From NCBI GenBank assembly GCA_024734555.1, contig JANPWX010000215.1, positions 940,012-1,004,011 on the forward strand: a stretch of 64,000 nt of DNA. Reading direction: 5' to 3'. The notes below the pieces were generated by a model. It was not told the DNA's origin. It worked only from the letters and a program-made list of their open reading frames with translations, and made no database searches. Position numbers and translations under genes: made by a program. The DNA comes from Trochalopteron elliotii (Eukaryota > Chordata > Aves > Passeriformes > Leiothrichidae). Shown piece by piece: positions 25,457 through 37,144 of this stretch (its first letter is position 1; each line of letters starts with the position of its first letter).

Positions 25457-26805
25457 GTCTTCATTCTCAAAAAAAGCATCTTAAAGAGAAAATGTAAAAA
25501 GAAATTAAAAACAAGACCAGATCCTCAGGTTAACCACGTAACTTAACTCATTGCCTTGCAAATTCAAACTACTAAAGAAGGTGAGACAAATTCAATATTT
25601 ACAGTAGCTGTATATTAGAAGTCAATGTTTACCAAATATTATAAGCAAAGATGAATAAATAATGCTGAAAGTGTTTGCAAATGTTACTTTGAAGTAAAAC
25701 AACTCATTCACTTTGACTCACAATATATATTATTCAAACACTGCAAACATTCATGCAATCAAGACTCTGTTCATGATAGTATTGTAATCTCTTAGCCTAA
25801 TAACAATCTGCATTACTATTCACTGTAGAGAAAGTCATATGGGAGTGTTAAAATATCCTGGCTTTTCTGAGATAGAAATGGGCACAAATAATTATGTGAC
25901 TAGTGATGTAAGAAAAGGGGCAAATTGAGCAAGGTATTTAAGAGGAGTGTCACAATGAGAAAGTCTAAAGATTTTGTTGGTTGTTTGTTTTTAGTGTCTA
26001 TGTTTCTGTAGCCAGAATGAAAACCTAACTATATAAACTGTCTGTATTCTTGGTCACTTTACCACTTTAAGAAAGCCCATGAAAATCCTTCTCCTAGGAG
26101 GGGCCCAGGAAGAACAATGGCCAATAAAGGCAGTGGGTGTTGCCCTGCTGGTAAGCAACAATCACTGATTAATACCCAATTAGAAGACTTTTTGGTTCTA
26201 AGTAACCTTGCCAGATTAAACTATAAATAAACTTTTCTATTTGCAAGGAAATCTCAGTGAAAAAAGGATAACATTCGTAATGAAAAGCAGTATTGGAAGA
26301 CGAAGCCTTTTGTGATTTTATGTGGGACTGCCTGTAAATTTTTCAACATCTACAATACATTATAATGGGTGAATGAATGATTACAAAATTGTTATAAATC
26401 CCATAATATTCTTATGCATGCAATAGCATTACTTGATAAATGTTGATAATGAGGAAGCAAATTAAAAGGAGACCACCAAATAATATTAGGAGAGGTCTAT
26501 GCAACAAAGATGAACATGTACATTTGAATAGTGAAGAAAGTGAATTTATTTATGCTTCTAATTTTCTGAAAAGAGTTGCATGAATGATTGTTTTCCTATC
26601 AAATAAAGTTTGTCAGGAGCTGTGGCATATCTTTTAAACTAAAAATGTTTAGCCATTTTGAAGCTAATGTCAGTAAAATGGCTCTTATTAGTCAATATCC
26701 AAATTCTCTCAGAAACTTTGTACTTGTCCTTCACTAGTAGCAACATGTTCATCCCTCTTGCACAAAAGAACTATTTCTAGGACCATTTTTGAGATTGGGA
26801 AAAAC
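25457..26805. other. Anonymous AT-rich sequence between two CR1 copies
   Basis: No gene, RNA or repeat family recognised in this interval. Confidence 0.45.
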
Positions 26806-26814
26806 TAGTTGAAT

Positions 26815-27678
26815 TCTCCTGTTTTGAATCCAAAATGGCCAAAAGTAGCTGTGATGTGTTCTGTGATGTGGCACCTAGGATACAGTAAATCTCAAAGGTC
26901 CATACTGGGACCAGTGCTATTATGTGTCATCACGAATGACATCAAAAAAGGGATCAAGTGCACCCTCATCAGGTTTGCAGATGACACAGAGCTGAGTGGT
27001 GCAGTTGGCAGGCCTGGAGGGTGGGATACCATACAGTGTGACCTGGACAATCTTGAGAAGTGGGCCCACGATATTCAACCATGGCAAGTGCAAGCTGCGA
27101 CATCTGAGTCAGGACAAACCCTGTTACCAAAACAGGCTGAGGGGTGAATGGGTTTGAGAGCAAATAATGACTTGGGGGTGCTGGGGGATGAGAGAGTGGG
27201 CATGACCCAGCCCTGTGCACTCACAGCGCAGAGATCCAGACGAGTCTTGGGTTGCATGCAGAGCCCCGTGGGCAGCAGGGCAAGAGAGGGGATTCTGTCC
27301 CTCTGCTCTGCTCTGGTGACACCCCACCTGGAGTGCTGCATCCAGCTCTGGGAACCCCAACACAGGAAGGACATGGATCTCATGGATCTGTTGGGGCAAG
27401 TCCAGATGGAGGCTACCAAGATAATTAGAGGTGTAGAGCACCTCTCCTGTGATAAAAGGGTGAGAAAATTGATATTATTGAGTCTGGAGAAGAGAATGCT
27501 CTGTGGAAACCTCACAGCAGCCTTACTTTGTTACCTAAAGGAAGCCTATAAGAAAACTGAAGAGGGACCTTTCACAAGGGCATATAGTGATAGGAAAAGG
27601 GATAATGGCTATAAACAAAAAGAGAGTAGGTTTAGCTTGGATGAGGTATTAGCCTCAGTTGTATTGAAGAGGCTCTAG
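26815..27678 (+). pseudogene. CR1 ORF2 reverse transcriptase fragment
   Basis: The coding remnant inside the CR1 copy: the palm part of the reverse transcriptase plus the conserved C-terminal region, broken by an in-frame stop at 27145-27147 and by two frameshifts between about 27080 and 27170. The last long open stretch stops at 27676-27678, before the normal end of CR1 ORF2; the text continuing to about 27770 still resembles the final CR1 codons, so a further frameshift or premature stop is present. It has no endonuclease domain and is dead. Confidence 0.8.
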
Positions 27679-27847
27679 AACAAGTTACCAAAAGAAGTGA
27701 TGGATGCCCCATCCCTGGAAGTGCTCAAGGCCAGGTTTTATAGGACTTTGAGCAACTTGGTCCAGTGGATGGTGTCCATGGCAAGGGGGTTGGAATGGGA
27801 TGATCTTTAAGGTCCCTTCCATCCCAAACCATTTTACAATGCTACAG
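26815..27847 (+). mobile_element. CR1 LINE, 5'-truncated, with decayed ORF2
   Basis: The best-preserved transposon of the window, about 1 kb. Translation gives the reverse transcriptase blocks SILGPVL and, about 30 residues on, FADDTELSGAV, where FADD is the catalytic metal-binding box. LEKWAH follows. Then come DLGVL, QPCALTAQRSRRVLGCM, the HLE-C-IQLW block and SLEKRMLCGNLTAALLCYLK of the CR1 C-terminal domain. It is not functional. There is a stop at 27145-27147, and the part between LEKWAH and DLGVL is better read in another frame, so two compensating frameshifts flank it. The 3' UTR ends with 'aaggtcccttccatcccaaa'. The upstream N-terminal domains are absent. CR1 is a non-LTR retrotransposon that mobilises by target-primed reverse transcription. 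Confidence 0.9.
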
Positions 27848-30089
27848 TCTTAGTGTGTACAGAGAAGACACCAAACAGGTTGTGCAACATAATTAATCAC
27901 ATTGGTGTGAACATTCAAATGAGATACATTTGACTTATATAAGAAAAGTGAAAGCCAGACAGAAAGCCTTTCAGAAAGTCGTAGGCATGTAGACACATCC
28001 TGACCAACACATCCAGTACTTGTTGCAGTGAAATTCCTCTTTTAGAGCACTAGTTGGGGACAGTGAGGTGTGGTGCAGAACATCACTGGGGGAGAAATAT
28101 CTAGAAATTTGAGGTCAAACCCACAGTATTTTTCATGGGCAACTACTGAATTATTTGGAGAGGAAAATTTCACTTCAAGCTTAAGATTCCCTGGGCTGTT
28201 ACAAAATTAGAGAGGAACAAGCCCCTCTCCATAATTATGATATGGTTATATTTTGATGTCCCCTTAGTCAGTTGATTACAGCAGTCCAGAATGATAGAAA
28301 CCACTGAAAGAGACAACTGCAAAATTAAATTTGTGTTAAACGCATATAGCTCTAGTTAAATTAATTTCTTCCTACTTACCAATAATGTAAAAGACAGTAG
28401 TGAAGGCTTGGAATATTGTAAGACTCAAGAGCAATTTTTTACTTCAGGAGACTAAAGCAGCAAAGCATAAAAATTTAGTCTCTTTGCTTCATTTCTGCTT
28501 TCTTGGTTGCCTTCAAGTTTAAATAAGAAACCATAAATACTGTTCCTGAAATAAAATCTTCACACACACAAAAGCCCCTCTAAGTCTTTGTTAAGTCTAA
28601 TATCTGCATGCAGTCACATGACTGTTCAGAATTACTCACTGGAGCAGCTGCGAATGCAAATGAAATGAAAAGCCTCTGTCTTATGTATAAGGAATATAAA
28701 ACATGCTGCTACTTGCTGAATACTTAGTGCTAATTCTCCACTTTTTCTCATTATTGTAATTAAAATGTTTGAATTACAGTTGGCAGAGAGCATTTGCTAA
28801 ACCATGTAGTTGTTGGTGTTTCTTGCATAGGATAAACTCACATGGCAAAGTGAATCTTTTGAACAGGATGGTTAAATGCTGTCCTGATGGCGACAATCAG
28901 TATTGTCAGTGTGTCAGTGACTCTAGCTGGATTTACTGAGGCTCCATTGAGCACTTTTTGCTGAATTCTTAAGCCCAGCTGGCCCATGGTCCTATTTGAT
29001 CACTTCAGCACTTGCACCATCTGTTGCTATTGATCATCCTAAAATATGTACAAAATATCTCCTAACTATCGTAGTTATGTATGAAGGATTGTCTGACATG
29101 ATCAATTTTTCATCTGTTGGAACAATTTTTGCTAATTACAGATGCATTATCTATGTACAGTTTAGTCAGTTCTATGGCCAGAACTGTCTGGGAGGAGTTT
29201 CTGGAATGAGCAGGTTCTCCACCCAGGATGTTAATCATTTTAGTTTAAAATAGTGCATAGAAGTTGTACTATGTACTGTTGAATCTGTCTGTGGGAAGCT
29301 CTGGATCTGTCTGAAATTCTCAGCTGAATTATTGCAAATGTTGGTCAAATGCTTTGTGTTGTATCCTGTAAACTCTGTACTAGAAGAGGAATAAAACTGG
29401 TATGACAATAGAATCTTAATCTGCTTTAGATACAGTAAAACAAACCAAAAATATTTCAAAAATATTCCTGGTGTCTTTTTTTTTACCCCTGATAGTGCTT
29501 AAATCAATCTGATGTTTATTTTCAAACAATTCTCTTCTGTGTAATGATTTGCACACTTCATCAAATAAATGTGCAGACTAACAGAGATGCCATAATGTCA
29601 GCCATTGGAATTCCATTAGCAAAAGTCATTTGCTATCCTGAATCATTTACTATCCTTACTATCCTATTACATCCATTTTAGATTCAATTCCTTTGAATTG
29701 CAAGGCTTCTTGTCCTAGACTGACCCAGCACTTAAGTGAGAGACTACACACCTGAACAAAACAAATTAGATTTGGTCTGTGGTTCCTGAAGCATCAAAGA
29801 GAGATGAGTTCTCTTGCATTTGCTTTTACTTATTTATTTAGTGATGAGACAATGTTTATGAGGCTTGGTCTGAAGTTTTGTATCTGCAACTGAATGATAT
29901 CTATGTTATTTACTCAGATTGGGTGTTGCTTAAGACACCTTGCAGGCTGGTCCCATGCAGATGATGTATATTTGATGTTTCTAACTTAATATTTGTATTA
30001 ATCAATGGCAGGAAAGGTTTTTTTGGGGGGCATATAATAAAAGACTTTTTCTTCCCCCTGAGTATTTCAGATAAAAGTAATACAAAATG

Positions 30090-30106
30090 TATTAATTAAT
30101 TAATTA
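30090..30106. repeat. (ATTA)n short microsatellite
   Basis: About four ATTA units immediately before the hairpin at 30107. Confidence 0.75.
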
Positions 30107-30140
30107 GTATTGTTTGGTTTTATTCAAAACCAAGCAATAC
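30107..30140. repeat. Near-perfect hairpin, 15-bp arms, 4-nt loop
   Basis: GTATTGTTTGGTTTT (30107-30121) and AAAACCAAGCAATAC (30126-30140) are reverse complements at 14 of 15 positions, separated by ATTC. In plus-strand RNA the single mismatch is a U-G wobble, so the stem would be fully paired. It is short for a microRNA precursor. Confidence 0.85.
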
Positions 30141-30197
30141 AACCAATTTATACAACTAGAGAGAAAAAAAAAAATCACATGAATTCAAATGGAGACC

Positions 30198-30213
30198 AAA
30201 AAAAAAAAAAAAA
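30198..30213. repeat. Poly-A tract
   Basis: A run of 16 A within an A-rich patch; the palindromic word AAAGATTAATCTT occurs right after it and again about 47 bp later. Confidence 0.8.
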
Positions 30214-31285
30214 GATTAATCTTATTAAAAATTATATACATAGTCTTAGGAAAAACAAAGATTAATCTTTTGTGTTATATGTCTTGAGATGTCCTCTGCA
30301 TTTTCTCAGGAAGTAATTTCTTGTTTGGTATAAAAGTCACACTTTTAAAATACAGAGAGTTGTGAAGAACCTTGTAATAATTTCCTCTTGCCCTTGCATG
30401 TCCCTAATTGACTGACTACTTTAACCTCACCTCATAAAGGCAGGAAGGATGCTGAGGAACGGGCAATGGTTTTTGCAAAATCCAAATCAAGAGAAAGATG
30501 ACTGTGATTAATGTTACCTACTCCCCCCTTCCCATTACACACCTGCAATCTGTATTTTCAAGTGATTTATATATTACAGTGGCTCATTGATGCTTAGATT
30601 TTAATTGGGGTCCTGTAGTAGTGAGAGGAAAGTACTAAGGTACTCAGATTTACGTGGGAAATACACAACTGCAAAAAGTGGTTTCTCTTGTCCACAGACA
30701 GATCCTGACATAGAGACACATTGGTTACTAACGGAATTCAGAACTTAGCATGATTATTATGCCACCAAGGGGAATTCTAAACAAATTTTCTCTTCAGAGA
30801 GTCACACGGCTGTCCTTGAATTCCCATTCAATTTCAAGTGACACATGAAGAACTAGGTTGAAAGGGATGTAAGTTGCACACTTTTCATGCATAGAATTGT
30901 CAAATAAATAAAGAATTCAATAAATATATGTAATTACAACTTTTCCTGGACTGCTCAATATTAAGAAATCTCCACATTATCTCCTAGCTGCACACACTTT
31001 TGATGAGAGGAATAAAAACCAAGATAACTTTTGTAGAAAGAAGTGAACCCTTCCATTTGAACAATGTTGTACCTGGAAAAATATACAAAATTTTCAGGTA
31101 CAATAACTGTGATTAGATAGGAAAAAGTAGATTCAATATAGTAACAAAAATAATATACAGGATTTCTTTCACTTGAGATTGATAGACAGCAGTCTATGCT
31201 TTTCAAAAGGAAATACAGGAAGGGTGATAAGAAACTTTGTTCTTTCATATCTTATAGAAATAATTGCAATAGATGGCAGTGGAAC

Positions 31286-31406
31286 AATCATGGAACCATA
31301 GGATCATTTAGGTTGGGAAAAAATCTCTAAGATCATCAAATCCAACTGTTAAAATAACACCATCGTGTTCAGTGCTAAACCATGTCCCTAACAGGTGCCT
31401 GCTCTA
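31286..31406 (-). mobile_element. CR1 LINE 3' tail, short 5'-truncated fragment
   Basis: On the plus strand the block opens 'aatcatggaaccataggatc' and continues 'ggttgggaaaaaatctctaa' and 'gatcatcaaatccaac', the reverse complement of the CR1 3' UTR and terminal repeat. After 'aaaccatgtccctaa' similarity fades. About 120 bp; an older, diverged copy. Confidence 0.8.
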
Positions 31407-32645
31407 TATTGTGTCAAGTCCTGACTGATTCAGCAAAAATGAATGCATATGAACATCTATGAGCTGCTTCGTCTTTTAACCAGGAGAACTAATTTATGGA
31501 CTATTCTAATGTGGGAATATTTAGGTGTTTACATGTGTTTACAAGATTTGAAAGTAAAATTCAGAAACAATAATGAAACCAGTAAAAAGGGGAAGGAGTG
31601 AAGGCTGATAAAACGCTAATGTGGTTCTACAGCTTGGGAAATGCTTAAGATTGCTACTAATATTACAGATTGCTGTTGCTAATTTTTTCTCAACAGAGGG
31701 TTTTTATAGCATTGACTATAGAAATGAAATACCTCAAGTGGAAGCCAAGCATCTTTGATGTTGTGACTCTTCCATATCAGTAATGAAACAAAAAAGAAGG
31801 CAAAATTCTTCCTCTGAGGTCTAGTAGGATGGAAATTCTGCTTATCATCGTAACTAAAGATTATGCTCTCATACTGTATATTAAAAGGTCATAAAAATGT
31901 TGACAAGGCTCCTGCTTTCTTTCCTTACTTGAAAGTAGTTATGAAAGCAGGATGCATATGGTTTTTAATATAAAATACACTTTCCACTTTATAGCTAACA
32001 CAATATGGAATGAGTACCCATTTACTTGATGGCTGAAGATAGGAATGAATAACAGATTTTTATTTAGCATATCTATAGAATAGCATGAAGAACCCAGAGA
32101 GCTGTTTAAGCAGATTTCTGTTAATATAAGGGTACATATGTCTAATTCTCCTAACTACATTGTACTAGATCAGGCTTTATTCTGTGATCCTTCCAATGTG
32201 CATAATAGCATTATAATAAATGTACCTGCAGGTAGAAATAACTAAATCATCTAATTCAAGCAGATGCACAGAACTGCACAGGGGCTTTTTTATTATCTGA
32301 AATGAAAAGATAAACATTAGAACCTGGCAAATGATAGTATCAGAAAGTGTTATAAATAGCACAGGTCTTTATAATTGCTCAGATCTTGGCCAAAGACCTA
32401 AATTGATCTTGACTGATCTATCCTGTTCTTCTTTAGGCATATTTATGAGAATACAGACAATTAAATGATCAAAGGAGAAAAACACTGATGAAGAGATTTT
32501 TTCTAGTCAGATATTAAATTTCTAGGATGACCTTTACTTTCAAAACATTGAAGTTTTATGACATTAGAAAGATGTCATGCCAGCCAAAGATGATGTGCCA
32601 TTTTCAAACAGGAGAGAAGTCAAGATAAGTTTTTCAAGCAAACAG

Positions 32646-32744
32646 TCTTTATTTGGAAAAGAGATGTATGTATTTTCTAAAACATGTATGTATTTTCTAA
32701 AATTTTCTTTATTTGGAAAAGAGATGTATGTATTTTCTAAAACA
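32646..32744. repeat. Nested tandem duplication, 39 bp, period 60
   Basis: The 39 bases at 32646-32684 recur without change at 32706-32744. The sub-word ATGTATGTATTTTCTAAAA occurs three times (about 32664, 32684, 32724), so a 20-bp duplication was followed by a 60-bp one. It produces the repeated peptide in a 62-codon open frame, which is not a gene. Confidence 0.9.
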
Positions 32745-35465
32745 ACAAATAAAAATAAAGTATAGGTTATATCCTATGCTACCAAACTATCAAAACATGT
32801 ATTTCTAAGCATGTACTAGTACTATTAATGGTGATTAAATACAGAGTTTTATGTTGAAGTTCTGGATCAATATTGTTTTTCCTAAGTATGATGTTTGCAT
32901 TCATTTTTTTTTTCAGGTTGTACTGCATCTCATCAGGAATTACTATCACTGGTAGCAGGGGTGATTTTGGTACTGTTGGAAAGTTTTCCCATTCAAAGGG
33001 TAGAGAACTTTTCATGAGTTCTTTAATACCTCATGGTACCATCAGGGTATCATTATAGTGTTGCATCTATTCAGTACTTTTTTATTGTCTATGGAATTGT
33101 TTTGTACTGAGAGGAACTTTTATTGAATCCAGTGTTCTGGGTGAAGGAGATGAGTATTTCAGTAAAGAATACCAATGAAAGCCTCATTAAATCTAAAGTG
33201 AAATATTTTACTTTTTGTTTTTGTTCATTAACTGAAGAACACTGGTTATCCATACAACCCTGCTCATACCAACTTTAATCCACTGAAACATAATATGTGA
33301 ATGAACACAAGCAAAGCATTTTACTTAAACCATTCTTTGTAGAAATCACAGAAGTAAAAAGGAGAACAAAACCACTCCTTTAAACTTCAGCTGCTATAGA
33401 ACACCAAATTTCAAACACACCAAACTAGCATGTTTCCATTTCTCACCAGCTTAAAGGAGACAGATTTTTCATCTATGGGACCATCTTGTCACTTAAACGT
33501 CTCCTAATCAGAATGTGAAATGTAACTTTAAAAAAAAGTTTGAGTTGTATTGTAACCTTAGAGTACCTGGGAATACTAGGGATATGTATTTCAGGGGAAA
33601 GACTGTAGTAGAAAAAGAGGCTTCCTGATTAAATGTATTTTGACAATTTAACTAATAAATAACTCATATAACTTTTTCTTTTTTTCTTTTACTTTGGGGA
33701 TCAAAATGTGCAGACAAAATCCAATAAAAATCTGTAATGCAAGATTAAAATGCAGAACATGTGGACCTAAATCCCTTTAACTTTGTCACAGTAAATTCTC
33801 AATTCTTTGAAACAGGTATTTAATGCAAGCACTTTTGAAAAGCCAAACAATACTTCTAGAAATAATTTCCCCAATAAGAAGCCCTTTCTGAGAACTTACA
33901 ATTCAATTTGTAATACTTATATGTTGAACATTATTACTGGACAAATAAGGCACCAGAAAATATTGACAAGGTAGGATCTGGCCAATGTCTACATGTGAAA
34001 TGTGGGTGCCATTTTGTTTTGAGTAGTTTTTATCTTGAGAGAATACCAAAAGGAATAATGTCAAAATCATATCAGATTAAAGGAAACAAAAATATTGTAC
34101 TTGTCTCATGGGCCATTAACAATGTCTTTGCAAAACTTTTCTGACTATATCAGAGAAAACCAACCCCCAGAGTGTTGTTGAATTTTCTCCTTAACAGAAC
34201 TAGAGCGATTTTAAAAATAATTTCCCTTATGTCCTCCTGAATTTTTTAAGTGTGTGGTAAAGACACTAGAGAATCAGAAAGTACAGGGTATGCAGGTTAA
34301 GAGTTATGAATATCATTTTAGTCCAGTGACTGGAAACATGGAGAGTGGAGAGAAGATGTTTATAAAGGCTTCTGTGATACTGTGTAGTGTGCTAATTCAA
34401 AGAACTGGTTTAGAAATAGGTTTAGTATTTCAATTTTATGCTTATAAGTTTCAAGCACAGACTGTCAGGTACAAAATGAAATCCATTACCAAGAAAATCC
34501 AGTGCGATAGTGTTATATATGTCACAGATGTTCTGGTATATAAAAATGTTTGAGTGAAAACACTGGAAATTGTGAAAAAGAAAGACCTATCAAATTATGT
34601 GGAGCTCTTACAAAGCATGATGAGTGTAAAAAAGGATTGGAAGAATAAGAGGAAAGCTTTTCAGGAAGGTTATATGGTCTGTATAAGGTAGTCGGACCCT
34701 TAGGAACTGGCTGGACAGTCACAGGTAGGGAATAGTTTAGACCTGCCCTTCCATGGTTAGTAGTAAAACAAAAAACAACTATTACTGATTATTTTGCTAC
34801 AAGTTCTGTCCTTGACCTTTATTAGGGTCCACATTATGTTCTGGCAGAGATCTTCCCTCTGGGAACTTCCCAATGGCTTGGCTAGAGAACCTGACAAGGA
34901 GTTGGTGTGGCTTGGAGGTGCAAAGGTTGTGGACACCTGAGTGATCCATTACTGCTCCACCTGTGACTGCACGCTGAGATGGAAAGGCAAATACAAGATA
35001 TGTGCTGCTGAAAGTTGCTTCACTTTGGCCAAACAACAAGCAGTCAGGCAGCAATTGTGCTTTAGAATCTCTTTCAGGACTACTTTATTCAGGATTTTCT
35101 TTAAAGCAGAATGAATCATTTTGCAGGAAGCAAGAGAATGAGGGCAAGGGTACTTTTCAAAGTACCTGTGTTTTGTAGTAAACAACTCTGGTTACCTCTG
35201 ATGCTACCACTTCAGAAAACATTTGCATGCTTTCTTAATTTCACTTTTAATATAAAAGCTACCTTCAATGGACTCCATAAAAGTCATTAACTAATTCTGC
35301 ATTTCAGGAAGAGGGACCAGGATCTTCCCTTAAACTCAAAAGAGTTCTGTGTTATTAAAGATATGCTACTTCAAGAGCTATCGTCAATAGGAACACAAGT
35401 AAGGCAATTAAACTGGCCAGGAAAGTTCTATACTATAAGAAATCAAGATTTTTATTTTATTATTA

Positions 35466-35529
35466 ATTTTATTTTATTTTATTTTATTTTATTTTATTTT
35501 ATTTTATTTTATTTTATTTTATTTTATTT
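35466..35529. repeat. (ATTTT)n pentanucleotide microsatellite, 12 units
   Basis: Twelve perfect ATTTT units at 35466-35525, then a decayed unit. Perfect arrays of this length are usually polymorphic. Confidence 0.95.
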
Positions 35530-36059
35530 CCACCCAGGAGCAACTGAAAGTCAAAAGCATATGGAAAAATACCCTAAATCTTTACATTCCATATTTGTCC
35601 AGTGCTTATTATCCAGTTTACTCATTCTTCCTTATTCTTTAAATAGAGTTTAAAGAATAAACCTGGGGAACCTACCATCTGCCTGATGTAAACTGCCCCG
35701 TTAATTCTTACCTGGCTACAGCTGCAAAACAGATGAGAACAAGGAGAGGGAGTTAATGAATGAGTCCTGGTAAAGATCTCAGCAGGGTGCCTCCTTTAAT
35801 TCAGACCATGGTGGTAGTTAGTATGACAACAAGCTGTTACCACCTAATGATTTCAGGCGCTTAAATCCTGAGTTCTCCGTATCTTTAGCCCGGACAACTT
35901 AAAACTACTGTTGTGCTTCAGAACCCTGTTGAATATTGCAAAATTCCATATAGGATTTTCACCAGAAAAAGATTCAGCATGGAAATGGAAACAGTTAATG
36001 GTCATGAAAAATTCTATTAGTGAGCTGTCAATAGGTTAATAAGTAGAAAAAAGCTCAAA

Positions 36060-36123
36060 CACACAAAAAAAACCAAATAAAAACCAACCAACCAACCAAC
36101 AACAGCCAAAAAAAAAAAAAAAA
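36060..36123. repeat. A/C-rich block: (CCAA)n plus poly-A
   Basis: A-rich sequence, four to five CCAA units at about 36084-36103 and a 15-base A run at 36109-36123. Confidence 0.8.
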
Positions 36124-36560
36124 TCCACCAAAAATGCAAACACCTTTTGGATTTAAATATCCAGTATATTTTTGAAAATAATACGGTTTAAGGATAGCTC
36201 ACAAAAAGATTTTTTTATCAACTGAATATATTGTAGAAGTTTTAATATTGTATTTAATATTTTTCTTGCTGTCGAGTAATATAAGATCTTACATAATGAT
36301 GTGTGGTAAATGACAGTTGTTACACAAGGAAAATATCATACGAATTGGTTAAAAAAATGCACATTATTAACAAGAATTAGAACAGATAATAAAGAGTCAC
36401 AATAAAGAAAATCCTTGAATGAGTATGATCCAGTGTGATGAAGCTGAAAAATATCTGAAATTTAAAACAACAGAAATTCATCTTGTTCAAACTGAGTTAC
36501 ATGTGGCAGTACAGTCTTAAACAGGTTCTGAAAATGATCCTTCTGAAAAGTTTAGGCATC

Positions 36561-37144
36561 TATTGCCGTGTATTTTTGTTCCCAATGGTTTGTTCTGTTT
36601 CCCACCCTCCCCTTATTGTTGGTACAGTCCAAGCTGTATCCTCCCACCTGGTTGTCCATCTTGCCCTAGACCTGCCCCTTGATACAGAATGGTCCCTGTC
36701 CCTCCTCCCACTGAGCTGTCAATCCTGCCTGGTACCAGCCCCTTGCTTCTGAAAACCCCCTGGAAATCCCCTGTTTCTCCAAGCCCCATTGATTTGGTTG
36801 AACTGTTCCCCTCCTCCATGCATCCTCATTGGCTGAAGTATTGTAAACCCCACCCTATGCTCCTCCCCAGTCCTTTCCCTGTTGGTCAAAAATTTGCATC
36901 CTCTCCTAGACACTCCCCTGTATGAGTCCCTGCACACCAGGGTTCAGGGTCATTCGTCCCTGGACCTTCCTTGGAAATACACCTCCTTGGAAACCATATA
37001 TGAATGACCTCTCCCTTGAATTTGCTTCTGCCTGACCCTCAGCCCGTCTTGTGCCATAGAGATCCAGCCCAGATATTTCTCAGATCACTCCTGAGAACAG
37101 CCAGCCTCGACGTGCTGTCGGGAGCTAGCAGTTGAATTCGCATC
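36561..37144 (+). mobile_element. LTR-like block of an avian endogenous retrovirus
   Basis: A C-rich segment that stands out from its AT-rich surroundings. Its order is LTR-like: a pyrimidine-rich first half, a 'tgagtccctgcacaccaggg' stretch, 'ccttggaaatacacctcctt' (a decayed AATAAA position), 'gccatagagatccagcccag' and a CpG-bearing end 'cgtgctgtcgggagctag'. This wording resembles the R-U5 end of passerine ERV LTRs that I recall, but I do not name a family. AGGCATC occurs just outside both proposed ends (36554-36560 and 37145-37151), a possible 7-bp target duplication. The ends themselves are not TG...CA, so the boundaries are uncertain. No retroviral coding sequence adjoins it. The many proline-rich open frames are compositional. 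Confidence 0.5.

Larger units (their letters stand above)
27850..31280. other. Anonymous AT-rich sequence
   Basis: No exon recognised. It holds an ATTA/poly-A-rich patch with a strong hairpin at 30107-30140. The segment 28600-28830 is complex and non-repetitive and includes an ATGCAAAT octamer near 28652; it could be conserved non-coding DNA, but this cannot be judged without an alignment. Confidence 0.45.
31410..36550. other. Anonymous AT-rich sequence with simple repeats
   Basis: No gene recognised. It contains a nested duplication at 32646-32744, a pentanucleotide array at 35466-35529 and an A/C-rich block at 36060-36123. A GC-richer block at 34800-35060 has an AATAAA on the minus strand near its low-coordinate end and could be a decayed retroelement, but I could not match it. 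Confidence 0.45.

Noticed and set aside
34797..35060. Possible minus-strand LTR or retroposed 3' UTR with AATAAA
   Set aside because: No defined ends, no flanking duplication and no family recognised.
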